DNA of 48,554 nucleotides from Rhodoplanes serenus (GCA_945897515.1 CAMDFO010000032.1:1-48554), one strand, 5' to 3'. Positions 21,864 through 30,387 are shown, counted from the first letter of the stretch. The notes: generated by a model not told the origin, from the sequence alone. A program made the numbers and translations.

Positions 21864-21900
21864 AAAACGGCTGGACGCAAGTCCGGCCGTTTTGATTTTT
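21864..21900. terminator. Bidirectional rho-independent terminator with GNRA loop
   Basis: A 13-bp stem, AAAACGGCTGGAC paired with GTCCGGCCGTTTT (one G-U), closes a GCAA tetraloop. A T-rich tail follows on the plus strand, and a TTTT run is also present on the minus strand. It can end the minigene transcript from the left and the histidine phosphatase/fabI transcript from the right. Confidence 0.88.
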
Positions 21901-21933
21901 GAGGCAGCAGATCGCGTGCAGGACCGATTGCGC

Positions 21934-22536
21934 TCACGCGTGGTGGGTCATTCCGCCGCCGGCGGCGAACACATAGACGCAACCCTGTCCGACATTGCCG
22001 AGCGACGCCGTTGCGGTGGGCTCCAGGCCCAAATGCGCGACGAGCGCGCGATAGACCCCGCCGTGCGCCGCCACCACCGCGTCGCGCTCGACGCTTTCGT
22101 ACCAGCCCCGAACCCGGACCATGAGCTGGGCGTAGCTTTCGCCGCCCGGCAGCACGAAGCCCCATTTGTCGCGCTCGCGCTCAGCCAACGCTTCGGCCTC
22201 GCGGGACTGCAGTTCCTCGAATGTGTAGCCCTCCCAGCGGCCGAACGACATCTCCATCAGGCGGGCGTCCGTGCGGTAGCTCCCGGGATCGAGGCCCAGC
22301 CCTGTACGCAGCCGCTCCATGGTCTCGCGGGCGCGTCCCAGCGGACTTGAAATATAGTCGAAGTCGACCGCGGTCCGGCCGTCGCGCGCGAACAGATCGC
22401 AAAGGATCTCGCCGCAGCGCGAAGCCTGGGTGCGGCCGAGCGCGTTGAGCGGGATGTCGTGCTGGCCTTGCAGCCGGCGCTCCGCGTTCCAGTCGGTTTC
22501 GCCGTGTCGGACATAGTAGAGGACGGGCCGCGGCAT
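21934..22536 (-). CDS. Histidine phosphatase family protein (phosphoglycerate mutase-like)
   Basis: A 200-residue protein with the catalytic motif YYVRHGETDWN, where the histidine after Arg is phosphorylated. SSPLGRARETMERL (second Arg), the acid in SFGRWEGYTFEEL, and the second histidine in VVAAHGGVYRAL complete the active site. Substrates range from phosphoglycerate to nucleotide sugars and alpha-ribazole phosphate and cannot be told here. It begins 27 bp after fabI on the same strand, so they share a transcript ending at the GNRA terminator. Confidence 0.92.
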   Translation of the reverse strand: MPRPVLYYVRHGETDWNAERRLQGQHDIPLNALGRTQASRCGEILCDLFARDGRTAVDFDYISSPLGRARETMERLRTGLGLDPGSYRTDARLMEMSFGRWEGYTFEELQSREAEALAERERDKWGFVLPGGESYAQLMVRVRGWYESVERDAVVAAHGGVYRALVAHLGLEPTATASLGNVGQGCVYVFAAGGGMTHHA

Positions 22537-22563
22537 GTCGGGGATCGGCGGCAGCGAGCCGGC

Positions 22564-23382
22564 CTACTCCTTGTCGATCGCGATGTCGGGCGCGTCGGGA
22601 TGCTTGATGCCGACGATGTGGTAGCCGGCGTCGACGTGATGCACCTCGCCGGTCACCCCGCTCGACAGGTCGGAGAGGAAATACACCGCGGCGTTGCCGA
22701 CATCGTCGAGATTGACGTTGCGGCGCAGCGGCGTGTTGTACTCGTTCCACTTCAGGATATAGCGGAAGTCGCCGATCCCGGCTGCGGCCAGGGTCTTGAT
22801 CGGCCCGGACGAGATGGCGTTGACGCGGATGTTCTTAACGCCGAGGTCGGCCGCGAGATAGCGCACCGACGCTTCGAGCCCGGCCTTGGCCACGCCCATC
22901 ACGTTGTAATGCGGCATCCACTTCTCGGCGCCGTAATAGCTGAGCGTCAGCATCGACCCGCCCTTGGTCATCAGTTTCTCGGCCCGCTGCGCGATCGCAG
23001 TGAACGAGTAGCAGGAGATCAACATGGTCTTGGTGAAATTGTCCGCCGTGCAGTCGACGTAGCGGCCGTCGAGCTGATCCTTGTCGGAAAACGCGATGGC
23101 GTGGACCACGAAATCGAGCGAGCCCCAGGCCGACTTGGCGGCCGCGAACACTGCATCGATGGTGGCAGGCTCCGAGACGTCGCAGTGCCCGAGCACCAGC
23201 GCGTCGACCTCTTCGGCCAGCGGCTCCACGCGCTTGCGCAGCGCGTCGCCCTGGTAGGTCAGGGCCAGGTCGGCGCCGTGGGCGCGGCAGGCCTTGGCGA
23301 TGCCCCAGGCGATCGACCGGTTGTTAGCGACCCCCATGATCAGGCCCCGCTTGCCGCGCATGAGACCCGAGGCTTCCGCCAT
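22564..23382 (-). CDS. fabI: Enoyl-[acyl-carrier-protein] reductase [NADH]
   Basis: A 272-residue SDR-type enzyme that performs the last reduction in each round of type II fatty-acid synthesis. FabI features are GLIMGVANNRSIAWGIAKA with the atypical NAD loop, VHAIAFSDK, LTLSYYGAEK, the catalytic pair in YNVMGVAK (Tyr-x6-Lys), and SSGPIKTLAA. Length matches the family. ATG 23382 follows GGGGAG by 4 bases; a later ATG (23361) is possible but would remove the family-typical N-terminus. It is divergent from the ECF sigma gene and followed by the histidine phosphatase. Confidence 0.96.
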   Translation of the reverse strand: MAEASGLMRGKRGLIMGVANNRSIAWGIAKACRAHGADLALTYQGDALRKRVEPLAEEVDALVLGHCDVSEPATIDAVFAAAKSAWGSLDFVVHAIAFSDKDQLDGRYVDCTADNFTKTMLISCYSFTAIAQRAEKLMTKGGSMLTLSYYGAEKWMPHYNVMGVAKAGLEASVRYLAADLGVKNIRVNAISSGPIKTLAAAGIGDFRYILKWNEYNTPLRRNVNLDDVGNAAVYFLSDLSSGVTGEVHHVDAGYHIVGIKHPDAPDIAIDKE

Positions 23383-23597
23383 GCTGCTCCCCAACCCGCC
23401 GGTTTCGGCCTGTTTCTTCCTATGGCATAGGGTTTCCGGTGCTTCAAGCGCGCGGACCCGTGTCAAAAGGGCCGCATTTCCGCAGATATTGCAGGGGAAT
23501 CGCGCAGGGAATATGCGACAAACGGGCGGTGTTGGTCGAAGCGAGACGGCGGCTGCGAACGGGGTGGCTGAACCGGAGCTTCGGCGAGACACCTTGG

Positions 23598-23632
23598 GCC
23601 AACAAAACCTGTTGGCTGCGAGACCTGTTGGC
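23598..23632. promoter_or_regulatory. Hairpin plus direct repeat before the ECF sigma gene
   Basis: GCCAACA-AAACC-TGTTGGC (23598-23616) is a perfect 7-bp hairpin. The 10-mer ACCTGTTGGC at 23607 recurs at 23623, 16 bp later. The unit ends 22 bp before the GTG start. It may be a regulator site or a 5'-leader structure; no known motif is recognised. Confidence 0.4.
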
Positions 23633-23654
23633 ACAAGACCTGGGGACAATCGGC

Positions 23655-24143
23655 GTGAGCTTCCGGCAAGACATCGAGGCCGCGATACCGGCGCTGCGGC
23701 GCTATGCGCGGTCGCTCACACGTGAAGCCGAGTCGGCGGACGATCTGGTGCAGGACACGCTGGTGCGGGCGCTGCGCTCGGAACATCTGTTCCACGGCGG
23801 CGACGTTCGAAGCTGGCTCTACACGATTCTGACCAACCTCAACCGCAACCGCCTGCGGTCGCTGGCGCGCCGTCCGACGTTAACGTCGATCGAGGACGAC
23901 GACGCGCCCGATGCGGCGGGACCGGAAGCGGGAGGGCGCGATATCGAACGCGCGCTCGCGCTGCTGGTGGAAGACCAGCGCACCGCGCTGCTGCTGGTCG
24001 TGCTCGAAGGCCTCACCTACCGCGAGGTGGCCGAGGTGCAAGGTGTGCCGATCGGCACCGTGATGTCGCGTCTGTCGCGTGCACGCGTGCAGATCAAAGC
24101 TTATCTGGACGGCGAGCGCCCCGCGCTTCGCCGCATCAAGTAA
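23655..24143 (+). CDS. ECF-type RNA polymerase sigma factor
   Basis: A 162-residue sigma factor reduced to regions 2 and 4, as in the extracytoplasmic function class. Region 2 spans roughly residues 10-75 (SADDLVQDTLVRAL, RSWLYTILTNLNRNRLR). Region 4 ends with the helix-turn-helix LTYREVAEVQGVPIGTVMSRLSRAR. GTG 23655 is used: the open frame upstream encodes nothing sigma-like, and GGGGA precedes the GTG. The next gene, 17 bp on, encodes its membrane partner, so the pair is a signalling unit. The stimulus and regulon are unknown. Confidence 0.93.
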   Translation: MSFRQDIEAAIPALRRYARSLTREAESADDLVQDTLVRALRSEHLFHGGDVRSWLYTILTNLNRNRLRSLARRPTLTSIEDDDAPDAAGPEAGGRDIERALALLVEDQRTALLLVVLEGLTYREVAEVQGVPIGTVMSRLSRARVQIKAYLDGERPALRRIK

Positions 24144-24160
24144 TAACAAGAGGTCGAACC

Positions 24161-25009
24161 ATGATCGATCACAACTCACCCGTGACGGAAGACGAGCTTC
24201 ACGTCTACGTCGATGGCGAGCTTGCGGCAGACCGCCGCGCCGCCATCGAGACGTGGCTCGCCAACCATCCCGAGGACGCCGCGCGCGTCGCCGCATGGCG
24301 GGCGCAGGCGGAAGCCATCCGCGCGCGCTATGGCGCGGTGGCGAACGAGCCGGTGCCCGAGCGCCTCACGCTTGCCTACATCACCCGCACCCGGCGGTCG
24401 TGGGCCGGCATCGCCGCAGCGGCCGCAGTCGCCGCCTTCGTGATCGGCGGCGCGTCGGGCTGGATCGCACGCGGCGCGTCGGCCTCGGCGCCGAGCGAAA
24501 TGGAGGTGTTTGCCAACGAAGCGATCGGCGCACACCGGCTCTACATCGGCGAGGTGCGGCATCCGATCGAGGTCAAGGCCGAGGAGAACCATCTGCTGCC
24601 GTGGCTGTCGCGGCGCGTCGGAACGGCGCTGCGCGCGCCCGATCTGTCGACGTTCGATCTCAAGCTGCTGGGCGGCCGGCTGCTGCCCGGCGTCAACGCG
24701 CCGGCCGCGCTGTTCATGTACGAGAGCGGCAGCGGCGAGCGCGTGACGATCTACATCTCGCGCACCACTGAGCCGCGGACCTCGTTCCGCTACAAGGTCA
24801 GCGACAAGTTCGGCGCGCTGCGCTGGAGCGAAGGCGGCTACGGCTGGGTGGTCAGCGGTCCTGACGACAAGCCGCGGCTCAAAGGCATCGCGGAGCGCCT
24901 GTACGAGCAGCTCGACATCCGCACGCCGGCATCGGCGCCGCCCGCGGTGGCGCCGCCGAATACCACCCGCAGTTCGGCCGATCAGTTGATATCGCGGCGC
25001 GGATCGTAA
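24161..25009 (+). CDS. Membrane anti-sigma factor
   Basis: A 282-residue protein. Its N-terminal cytoplasmic segment (VTEDELHVYVDGELAADRR) has the anti-sigma domain pattern but lacks the HxxxCxxC zinc motif. One transmembrane helix lies near residues 82-102 (AGIAAAAAVAAFVIGG). About 180 residues would be periplasmic. AGAGG lies before the ATG. It is the cognate inhibitor of the ECF sigma encoded 17 bp upstream. Its 3' end overlaps the convergent DnaJ-like gene by 28 bp, an unusual overlap of tails that could make antisense RNA. Confidence 0.88.
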   Translation: MIDHNSPVTEDELHVYVDGELAADRRAAIETWLANHPEDAARVAAWRAQAEAIRARYGAVANEPVPERLTLAYITRTRRSWAGIAAAAAVAAFVIGGASGWIARGASASAPSEMEVFANEAIGAHRLYIGEVRHPIEVKAEENHLLPWLSRRVGTALRAPDLSTFDLKLLGGRLLPGVNAPAALFMYESGSGERVTIYISRTTEPRTSFRYKVSDKFGALRWSEGGYGWVVSGPDDKPRLKGIAERLYEQLDIRTPASAPPAVAPPNTTRSSADQLISRRGS

Positions 25010-25971
25010 GGGCTGGCGTCGCGCAATTTGCGCATCAGCTCCTCGAGCGCCGGATCGGAGCGCTCGGGGAGAACGATCCGTACCGCGGCGTAGAGATCGC
25101 CGGCGCCGCCCTTGCCCGGCATGCCCTTGCCCTTGATGCGAAACGTGCGCCCGCTGCTGGTGCCGGGCGGGATCGCAAGCTCGACCGCACCGTCGAGCGT
25201 CGGCACCCGCACCTTGCCGCCGAGGACCGCCTCGTAAAGCGTGACCGGAAGCTCGAGCCGAAGATCCGCACCGTCGCGCACGAACACCGGATGCGGCGCG
25301 ACCGAAACCGTGATCAGCGCATCACCGCTGCCGCCTGGCCCCACCAGCCCCTGCCCCTTGAGGCGGATGCTCTGGCCGTCGGCGAGACCGGGCGGAATCT
25401 TGACGTCGATCTCCTTGCCGGACGGCAGATGAACCCGGCGCGACGTGCCCTTGGCCGCCTCCGGCAGCGTGATGCTGACTGAACCCGTGACGTCGCGGCC
25501 CTGGCCACCACCGGGCGTATGGAAGTCCTCGCCCTCGAAGGACTGGCGACGGCCGCCCGCGCCGGCGCTGCCGAACATGTCCTTGAGGATGTCATCGATA
25601 CCGCCGAAGCCGCGGAAACCGCCGCCGCCACCGCCAGCCCTGCGGCCACCGCGCTGCGGACCTTCGGCGCCCCACGTGTAGGTCTCGAAACCGTCGCGAC
25701 CGGAGCCACCGCCGCCCGGGCCGCCGCCGCCGAACCCTTGAAAGCGCGGCTTGCCCTCGGCGTCGATCTCGCCGCGATCGAACGCCTTGCGCTTGTCCTC
25801 GTCACCGAGGATTTCGTAGGCCGCGTTCAGCTCGGCGAATTTTCCCGCCGCCTTCTTGTCGTTCTTGTTGGCGTCCGGATGCAATTTCTTGGCGAGCTTC
25901 CGGAATGCGCTCTTGATCGCATCCGGGCCCGCATTTTTCTGCACCCCCAAGACGTCATAGGGGTCTCGCAT
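24982..25971 (-). CDS. DnaJ/CbpA-type co-chaperone without zinc fingers
   Basis: A 329-residue J-domain protein. Residues 1-66 form the J domain, with HPD in KKLHPDANKN that stimulates DnaK ATPase. A long Gly/Phe-rich linker (about 75-150) follows, then two beta-sandwich client-binding domains (for example GKEIDVKIPPGLADGQSIRLKGQG and RVPTLDGAVELAIPPG). The CxxCxGxG zinc repeats of true DnaJ are absent, placing it in the CbpA-like class B. It ends inside the anti-sigma gene on the opposite strand. The neighbouring sigma factor may indicate an envelope or folding stress context. Confidence 0.94.
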   Translation of the reverse strand: MRDPYDVLGVQKNAGPDAIKSAFRKLAKKLHPDANKNDKKAAGKFAELNAAYEILGDEDKRKAFDRGEIDAEGKPRFQGFGGGGPGGGGSGRDGFETYTWGAEGPQRGGRRAGGGGGGFRGFGGIDDILKDMFGSAGAGGRRQSFEGEDFHTPGGGQGRDVTGSVSITLPEAAKGTSRRVHLPSGKEIDVKIPPGLADGQSIRLKGQGLVGPGGSGDALITVSVAPHPVFVRDGADLRLELPVTLYEAVLGGKVRVPTLDGAVELAIPPGTSSGRTFRIKGKGMPGKGGAGDLYAAVRIVLPERSDPALEELMRKLRDASPYDPRRDIN

Positions 25972-26055
25972 CCGTTCGCGCTCCGCAAAGGTCCCTGCGG
26001 CCGCACGGAACGCGCAGCCGCTTCACCCAACATCCGACAGTATATGTGGTGAGTT

Positions 26056-26559
26056 TCAGGAACGCTTCCAAGGGCGGAGGGTTTTCACCTCCCATTTTCC
26101 CTTGGCGGCGCGGCACGCTTCGCCCTGCATCCAGGCTTCGGACGACCCCCGCACGTAGCTCGCCAGGAAATCGTGGCAGGTGGCGCCGTCGACGGTATAG
26201 GCGGTCGCGATCGGGGTAACGGAGCCGCGGGCCCCGGTGCGCGGGTTCTCCCAGGACGCGCTGGCATCCTTGGCGCCGCGGGTCAGCACATCGGCAACCG
26301 CGGCCCGCGCGAGCACCAGGTCGGCTTCGGGCGGCAGGCCCGTGGTCGCGGCGGCAACGGTGGGCTTCGCCGCAATCGTGCCGGTGACTTCCGCCCTGGC
26401 GTCGTCGGCTCCGAACAGCGATCCAAGCGGGCCCGACACCGAGCAGCCGCCGACCGACAGTCCGAGCCCAGCCGCCGCCAGCAGGCAGCGTATGCGGGCT
26501 GACGCGGTTCCACTATAAGGAGGCCGCCGGGACGCGGGACAGGCCACCGGGCCGGCCAT
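26056..26559 (-). CDS. RT0821/Lpp0805-family surface lipoprotein
   Basis: A 167-residue protein with a lipobox: LSVGGC puts the lipidated cysteine at residue 39, after a longer than usual n-region. The downstream pattern SWENPRTGARGSVTPIATAYTVDG and CHDFLASYV matches the RT0821/Lpp0805 surface-protein family of alphaproteobacteria, of unknown function. The start is uncertain; ATG 26559 is used, and a later start nearer the lipobox is possible. It is divergent from pdxH, whose start is only 18 bp away, so the promoters must overlap the genes. Confidence 0.85.
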   Translation of the reverse strand: MAGPVACPASRRPPYSGTASARIRCLLAAAGLGLSVGGCSVSGPLGSLFGADDARAEVTGTIAAKPTVAAATTGLPPEADLVLARAAVADVLTRGAKDASASWENPRTGARGSVTPIATAYTVDGATCHDFLASYVRGSSEAWMQGEACRAAKGKWEVKTLRPWKRS

Positions 26560-26576
26560 GATGGGTACTCCGGAAA

Positions 26577-27218
26577 ATGTCCGATACTGCCCCGATAGAA
26601 GAACCAAAACGGTTAACGACTGGTGATTTCACCGACGCGGACGAACCCTTACGGCTGTTTGCCGCATGGCTGGACGAGGCGACCCGCTCGGAACCGGCCG
26701 AGGCCAACGCCATGGCGCTGGCCACCGTGGATGCGGAGGGCATGCCCAACGTGCGGATGGTGCTGCTGAAGGGCTTCGATCCGCAGGGTCTGGTGTTCTA
26801 CACCAACCTGGACAGCCAGAAGGGCCAGGAGCTCGCCGCCAACCCGAAAGCGGCGCTGAGCTTTCACTGGAAATCGCTGAGCCGCCAGGTGCGCATTCGC
26901 GGCCCGGTCGAGCCGGTGACGGATGCGGAGGCCGACGCCTATTTCGGAAGCCGGGCGCGGCTGTCCCAGATCGGCGCCTGGGCAAGCAAGCAGTCCGCTC
27001 CGCTGGAAAGCCGCCTCGCCTTCGAGAAGGCGATCGCGCTCTATACCGCCAAGCACGCCATCGGCACGGTCCCGCGGCCGCCGAACTGGTCGGGGTTTCG
27101 GATCGTTCCGACCGTCATGGAATTCTGGCAGGATCGCCAGTTCCGGCTGCACGACCGCGTCGAGTTCCGAAAAGCCGGCCGCAACGCGCCGTGGAGCAAG
27201 GCGCGGCTCTATCCGTGA
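26577..27218 (+). CDS. pdxH: Pyridoxamine 5'-phosphate oxidase
   Basis: A 213-residue FMN enzyme that oxidises pyridoxine/pyridoxamine 5'-phosphate to pyridoxal phosphate. Visible family stretches are [54 protein letters not shown] and the C-terminal [15 protein letters not shown]...RLYP. Normal length. ATG 26577 stands 18 bp from the divergent lipoprotein start. A palindrome (27228) that may be an operator follows the stop. Confidence 0.96.
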   Translation: MSDTAPIEEPKRLTTGDFTDADEPLRLFAAWLDEATRSEPAEANAMALATVDAEGMPNVRMVLLKGFDPQGLVFYTNLDSQKGQELAANPKAALSFHWKSLSRQVRIRGPVEPVTDAEADAYFGSRARLSQIGAWASKQSAPLESRLAFEKAIALYTAKHAIGTVPRPPNWSGFRIVPTVMEFWQDRQFRLHDRVEFRKAGRNAPWSKARLYP

Positions 27219-27227
27219 CCGGCGATT

Positions 27228-27248
27228 GAACTAGATTAGCTCTAGTTC
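27228..27248. promoter_or_regulatory. Perfect dyad between pdxH and the SDR gene
   Basis: GAACTAG at 27228-27234 is answered by CTAGTTC at 27242-27248, with a 7-bp AT-rich centre (ATTAGCT). Such 7-7-7 symmetry suits a dimeric regulator. It lies 50 bp before the SDR start. No regulator gene adjoins. Confidence 0.5.
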
Positions 27249-27297
27249 TCGTCCCCGGCGGCGATGACCGCGCACTTGGCTGGAGAAATGCTTTAGC

Positions 27298-28071
27298 ATG
27301 GCCGCGGACACCATCATGACGAACACGCAAGCTGCCAACCATCCACGACGCACGCTGCTCCTGACCGGAGCCAGCCGGGGCATCGGGCACGCCACCGTCA
27401 AGCGGTTCTCGGCGGCGGGCTGGCGTGTCATCACCTGCTCGCGGCATCCGTTCCCGGAGAATTGCCCGTGGGAGATGGGGCCGGAGGATCACATCCAGGT
27501 CGATCTTGCGGATGCCGAGAACACGCGGCACGCCATCGAGGAGATCAAGCAGCGGCTGGTGGGCGGCGAGCTGCACGCGCTGGTCAACAACGCGGCGATC
27601 TCGCCCAAGGCCGAGGGCGGCAAGAGACTGGGCTCGATCGACACCGCGCATGCGGTCTGGCAGCAGGTGTTCCAGGTCAATTTCTTCGCGCCGATCATGC
27701 TGGCGCGCGGCCTCGCCAAGGAACTCGCCGCAACCAAGGGCTCGGTGGTCAACGTCACCTCGATCGCGGGCTCGCGCGTGCATCCGTTCGCCGGCACCGC
27801 CTACTCGACGTCGAAAGCCGCGCTCGCCGCGCTGACCCGCGAGATGGCGGCCGACTTCGGCCCGCTCGGCATCCGCGTCAACGCCATCGCGCCGGGCGAG
27901 ATCGACACCGCGATGCTGTCGCCCGGCACCGAGACCATCATCCCGCATATCCCGCTACATCGCCTGGGCACCACCGACGAGGTGGCCAAGATCATCTACG
28001 TGCTGTGCACCGAGACCAGCTCCTATGTGAATGGTGCGGAAATTCACATCAACGGCGGCCAGCACGTTTAG
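27298..28071 (+). CDS. Short-chain dehydrogenase/reductase
   Basis: A 257-residue classical SDR. The NAD(P) loop is TGASRGIG (about residues 23-30), NNAA follows, the catalytic serine is in NVTSIAGS, and the pair Tyr/Lys is in YSTSKAA. The C-terminus INGGQHV is typical of the FabG-like subgroup. It reduces or oxidises a small hydroxyl/keto substrate that cannot be named. ATG 27298 is used; ATG 27316 is an alternative. It sits behind the palindrome at 27228. Confidence 0.9.
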   Translation: MAADTIMTNTQAANHPRRTLLLTGASRGIGHATVKRFSAAGWRVITCSRHPFPENCPWEMGPEDHIQVDLADAENTRHAIEEIKQRLVGGELHALVNNAAISPKAEGGKRLGSIDTAHAVWQQVFQVNFFAPIMLARGLAKELAATKGSVVNVTSIAGSRVHPFAGTAYSTSKAALAALTREMAADFGPLGIRVNAIAPGEIDTAMLSPGTETIIPHIPLHRLGTTDEVAKIIYVLCTETSSYVNGAEIHINGGQHV

Positions 28072-28175
28072 GGCATGACCCAGCGCCGTTCGGCCCTGCG
28101 GCAATACGGCTCGAACATCCTGGAACTGTAGAATGACAACGACGTTGGCCCACGGGGCGCTTTCCGTGAGGGACC

Positions 28176-28601
28176 ATGTCGGTGCGCAGGGAACTGTTGG
28201 GCATGGCGGCTTATCTGGTCGCAGTCGTGGCCATCGTCGTTTCGATGTATGCCGCGCTGGGGATCGCTCTGACACCGCCTGATCCGGTACCGATGGTGGC
28301 CGCAAGTTCTGTCGAGCCTGCACCGGAACCTGCCAAGCTGGCGAAGCCCAGGATCGAGGAGACTTTCACGCTCAGTTCCCCACCCCCGCCGCCCGCTGCC
28401 GCTGCGCCTGCGGTTGCTGCCAAGCCTGCGATCAAAACGCCGCCCTACGCCAAGATGGCCAAGGAGAAGGCGCAGGCCGAAATGGGCGCGCGGAAGAAAA
28501 CGCGTGCGGCGAAGGGTCGGGCTGAGCAAGACACAACCGAAACTCTGGGCTATGCGCCGACGCCACGCTACGGGCCGTTCTCGACCCACACGGCGTACTG
28601 A
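28176..28601 (+). CDS. Small membrane-anchored Pro/Ala-rich protein
   Basis: A 141-residue protein. One N-terminal transmembrane helix (LLGMAAYLVAVVAIVVSMYAAL, roughly residues 7-29) is followed by a disordered Pro/Ala tract (SSPPPPPAAAAP) and a basic stretch rich in Lys/Ala. GAGGGA just before the ATG supports translation. No family is recognised. It is convergent with corA, and its stop is 19 bp from the corA stop. Confidence 0.7.
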   Translation: MSVRRELLGMAAYLVAVVAIVVSMYAALGIALTPPDPVPMVAASSVEPAPEPAKLAKPRIEETFTLSSPPPPPAAAAPAVAAKPAIKTPPYAKMAKEKAQAEMGARKKTRAAKGRAEQDTTETLGYAPTPRYGPFSTHTAY

Positions 28602-28620
28602 GCCCTCGTCGATCTCCCGC

Positions 28621-29595
28621 CTACAACCACTTCTTCCATTTGAAAATAAAATACGGGACCACCGCGGCGATGACCATCGTCCCGAGCGCCAGCGGATAGC
28701 CGTATTGCCATTCCAGCTCCGGCATGTTCTTGAAGTTCATGCCATAGATCGTGGCGACCAGCGTCGGCGGCAGCAACACCACCGCGGCGATCGAGAAAAT
28801 CTTGATGACGTTGTTCTGCTCGAGCGTCACCACGCCGAGCAGCGCGTCGAGCAGGAAGGTGCTCTTGTTGCTCAGATAGGTGGCGTGGTCGGATAGCGAC
28901 TGCACGTCGCGCTGCATCGAGACCAGTTGCAGCCGCACGTCCTTGAGCCAGCGCATGCCCTCGGCCTCGTTGGCGAGGAACAACAGCAGCCGCCCGAGCG
29001 AGACCAGGCTCTCGCGCACCTTCGAGGTCAGGTCGCCCTTGCTGCCGATCGCCTTGAGCGTGACGGTGTAGGGCTGCTGCTTCAGGCCGTCGTCGGGATC
29101 GAAGATGGCGTGCGACACCTCGTCGACCTCGATGCCGATGCGCTCCAGAATGTCTGCGGCCCGGTCGATCACCGCGTCCAGCAGATCCATCAGCACGGTC
29201 TCGCCGGACACATTCTGCGGACAGGTCCGCGTCAGCTTGTTGCTGACCAGCATGAACGGCTTCGGCTCGTCGTAGCGCACGGTCACCAGGCGTTGCCTGG
29301 CGAGGATGAAGGTCACGGCAGTGGTTTTGGGCGTCGCGGTATCCGAGTTGCACATCAGCGTCGCGGTCATGAACCGCGCGTGATGCTCGGTGTAGAGACG
29401 GCTGGAAACCTCGATCTCCTGCATCTCCTCGCGCGTGGGGATGAGGACGCCGCCGAGCATCTTCTCGATCAGCTTGTCCTCGCCGGGCGCGGGATTGACC
29501 AGATCGATCCACACCGCGTTGTCGGGAACCTTGCCGTCCGGCGCGATCACTTGCCGTTCGAGGGAGGAACCGTGTGGCGTGTAGGCGACGAGCAT
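28621..29595 (-). CDS. corA: CorA-family magnesium/divalent cation channel
   Basis: A 324-residue protein. A large N-terminal cytoplasmic funnel is followed by two C-terminal transmembrane helices. The pore signature GMN occurs in TIYGMNFKNMPE near residue 285, just after the first helix (IFSIAAVVLLPPTL). The second helix is near residues 303-320. CorA pentamers carry Mg2+ (and Co2+/Ni2+) inward. The frame opens at a GTG at 29628, but ATG 29595 is a better start. No magnesium riboswitch was recognised upstream. Confidence 0.93.
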   Translation of the reverse strand: MLVAYTPHGSSLERQVIAPDGKVPDNAVWIDLVNPAPGEDKLIEKMLGGVLIPTREEMQEIEVSSRLYTEHHARFMTATLMCNSDTATPKTTAVTFILARQRLVTVRYDEPKPFMLVSNKLTRTCPQNVSGETVLMDLLDAVIDRAADILERIGIEVDEVSHAIFDPDDGLKQQPYTVTLKAIGSKGDLTSKVRESLVSLGRLLLFLANEAEGMRWLKDVRLQLVSMQRDVQSLSDHATYLSNKSTFLLDALLGVVTLEQNNVIKIFSIAAVVLLPPTLVATIYGMNFKNMPELEWQYGYPLALGTMVIAAVVPYFIFKWKKWL

Positions 29596-29779
29596 CGGCG
29601 GTCCGCTTGCCGGGGCCGTCCCGAGCACGCGCGAACGCGTGCGGAGAGCGGCACCATGACCGCGCCCCCAGCGGCGCGATCAGGATTTGGCGCGCAACTC
29701 TTGGCTCGATCGCGCCGGGCCTGCAAGATATTTTAGGTTTGTGACGGTTTTGCCAGTCTCGAAGCCTGCCGGCAGAGGC

Positions 29780-29998
29780 TCAGGCCGCAGCTTCGACGAA
29801 GCGCTCATCGAGTTGCGACGGCGACCGCGCATCGGCGGGGTTCTTGGCCGTGCGGGTGTAGCGTGCCGCCGCCGCCACCGAGGCGATGCCGATCGCCCCA
29901 TAGCAGCCAGCGAGATTGGTTTCGCGGCGGCCCGCAGTGTCTTGGGGCCGTTCTTGATTCTGTTCTTGGCCGGTTTTCCGGCTGGGCTGGGCAGTCAT
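29780..29998 (-). CDS. Small hypothetical protein
   Basis: A 72-residue protein starting MTAQPSRKTGQEQ. A strong GGAGG at 30004-30008 is 5 bases before ATG 29998 (another ATG at 30001 is too close). The centre NLAGCYGAIGIASVAAAARY may be a short hydrophobic segment, flanked by hydrophilic ends. I recognise no family. It is transcribed divergently from the L,D-transpeptidase gene. The ORF is open further upstream, but only this start has a ribosome-binding site. Confidence 0.55.
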   Translation of the reverse strand: MTAQPSRKTGQEQNQERPQDTAGRRETNLAGCYGAIGIASVAAAARYTRTAKNPADARSPSQLDERFVEAAA

Positions 29999-30387
29999 CA
30001 TTTCCTCCACTCGTCCCTGGTGTACGCCCAAAAATGGGCGCCGATCGCGGCGGAAATGGGCGGCAAATCGTGTCCTACAGGGGCCATTCCGAGCCCACCG
30101 CGTCACGTTTACGGCCACAAATGCCCGTGTTACCTGCAAAAGCCGATAAAAAGCTGCCGGTCTCGTCAACCCGAGTAAAAGCTCATTATGGTAAACCATT
30201 GCTTAAGAGCTTGGCCGCAAGCTGGTATCACGGACGGAATCGCCGGGCCGAGGCAAACATAGAAACCGCGCCGTTTCTGCAACATTCCTGCAACAGATTG
30301 GCAGCAGGATCGTGGCCGAACGCGTAACATCTGGGCCGACGCCGGATTCTCGTTTATCAATAGATTCGCAAGACGTCGGGGTAAGGC
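29999..30387. other. Intergenic region between divergent genes
   Basis: About 390 bp separate the 72-residue gene and the L,D-transpeptidase gene, so both promoters should lie here. A weak candidate for the transpeptidase is TTGCTT followed 18 bp later by TGGTAT near 30203-30232, overlapping a small AGCTT/AAGCT hairpin. Nothing else is distinct; GGGGTAAGG just before 30388 is the probable ribosome-binding site. Confidence 0.4.

Noticed and set aside
29601..29779. Possible magnesium-sensing riboswitch before corA
   Set aside because: No ykoK or mgtA-type conserved core or pairing was found in the leader.
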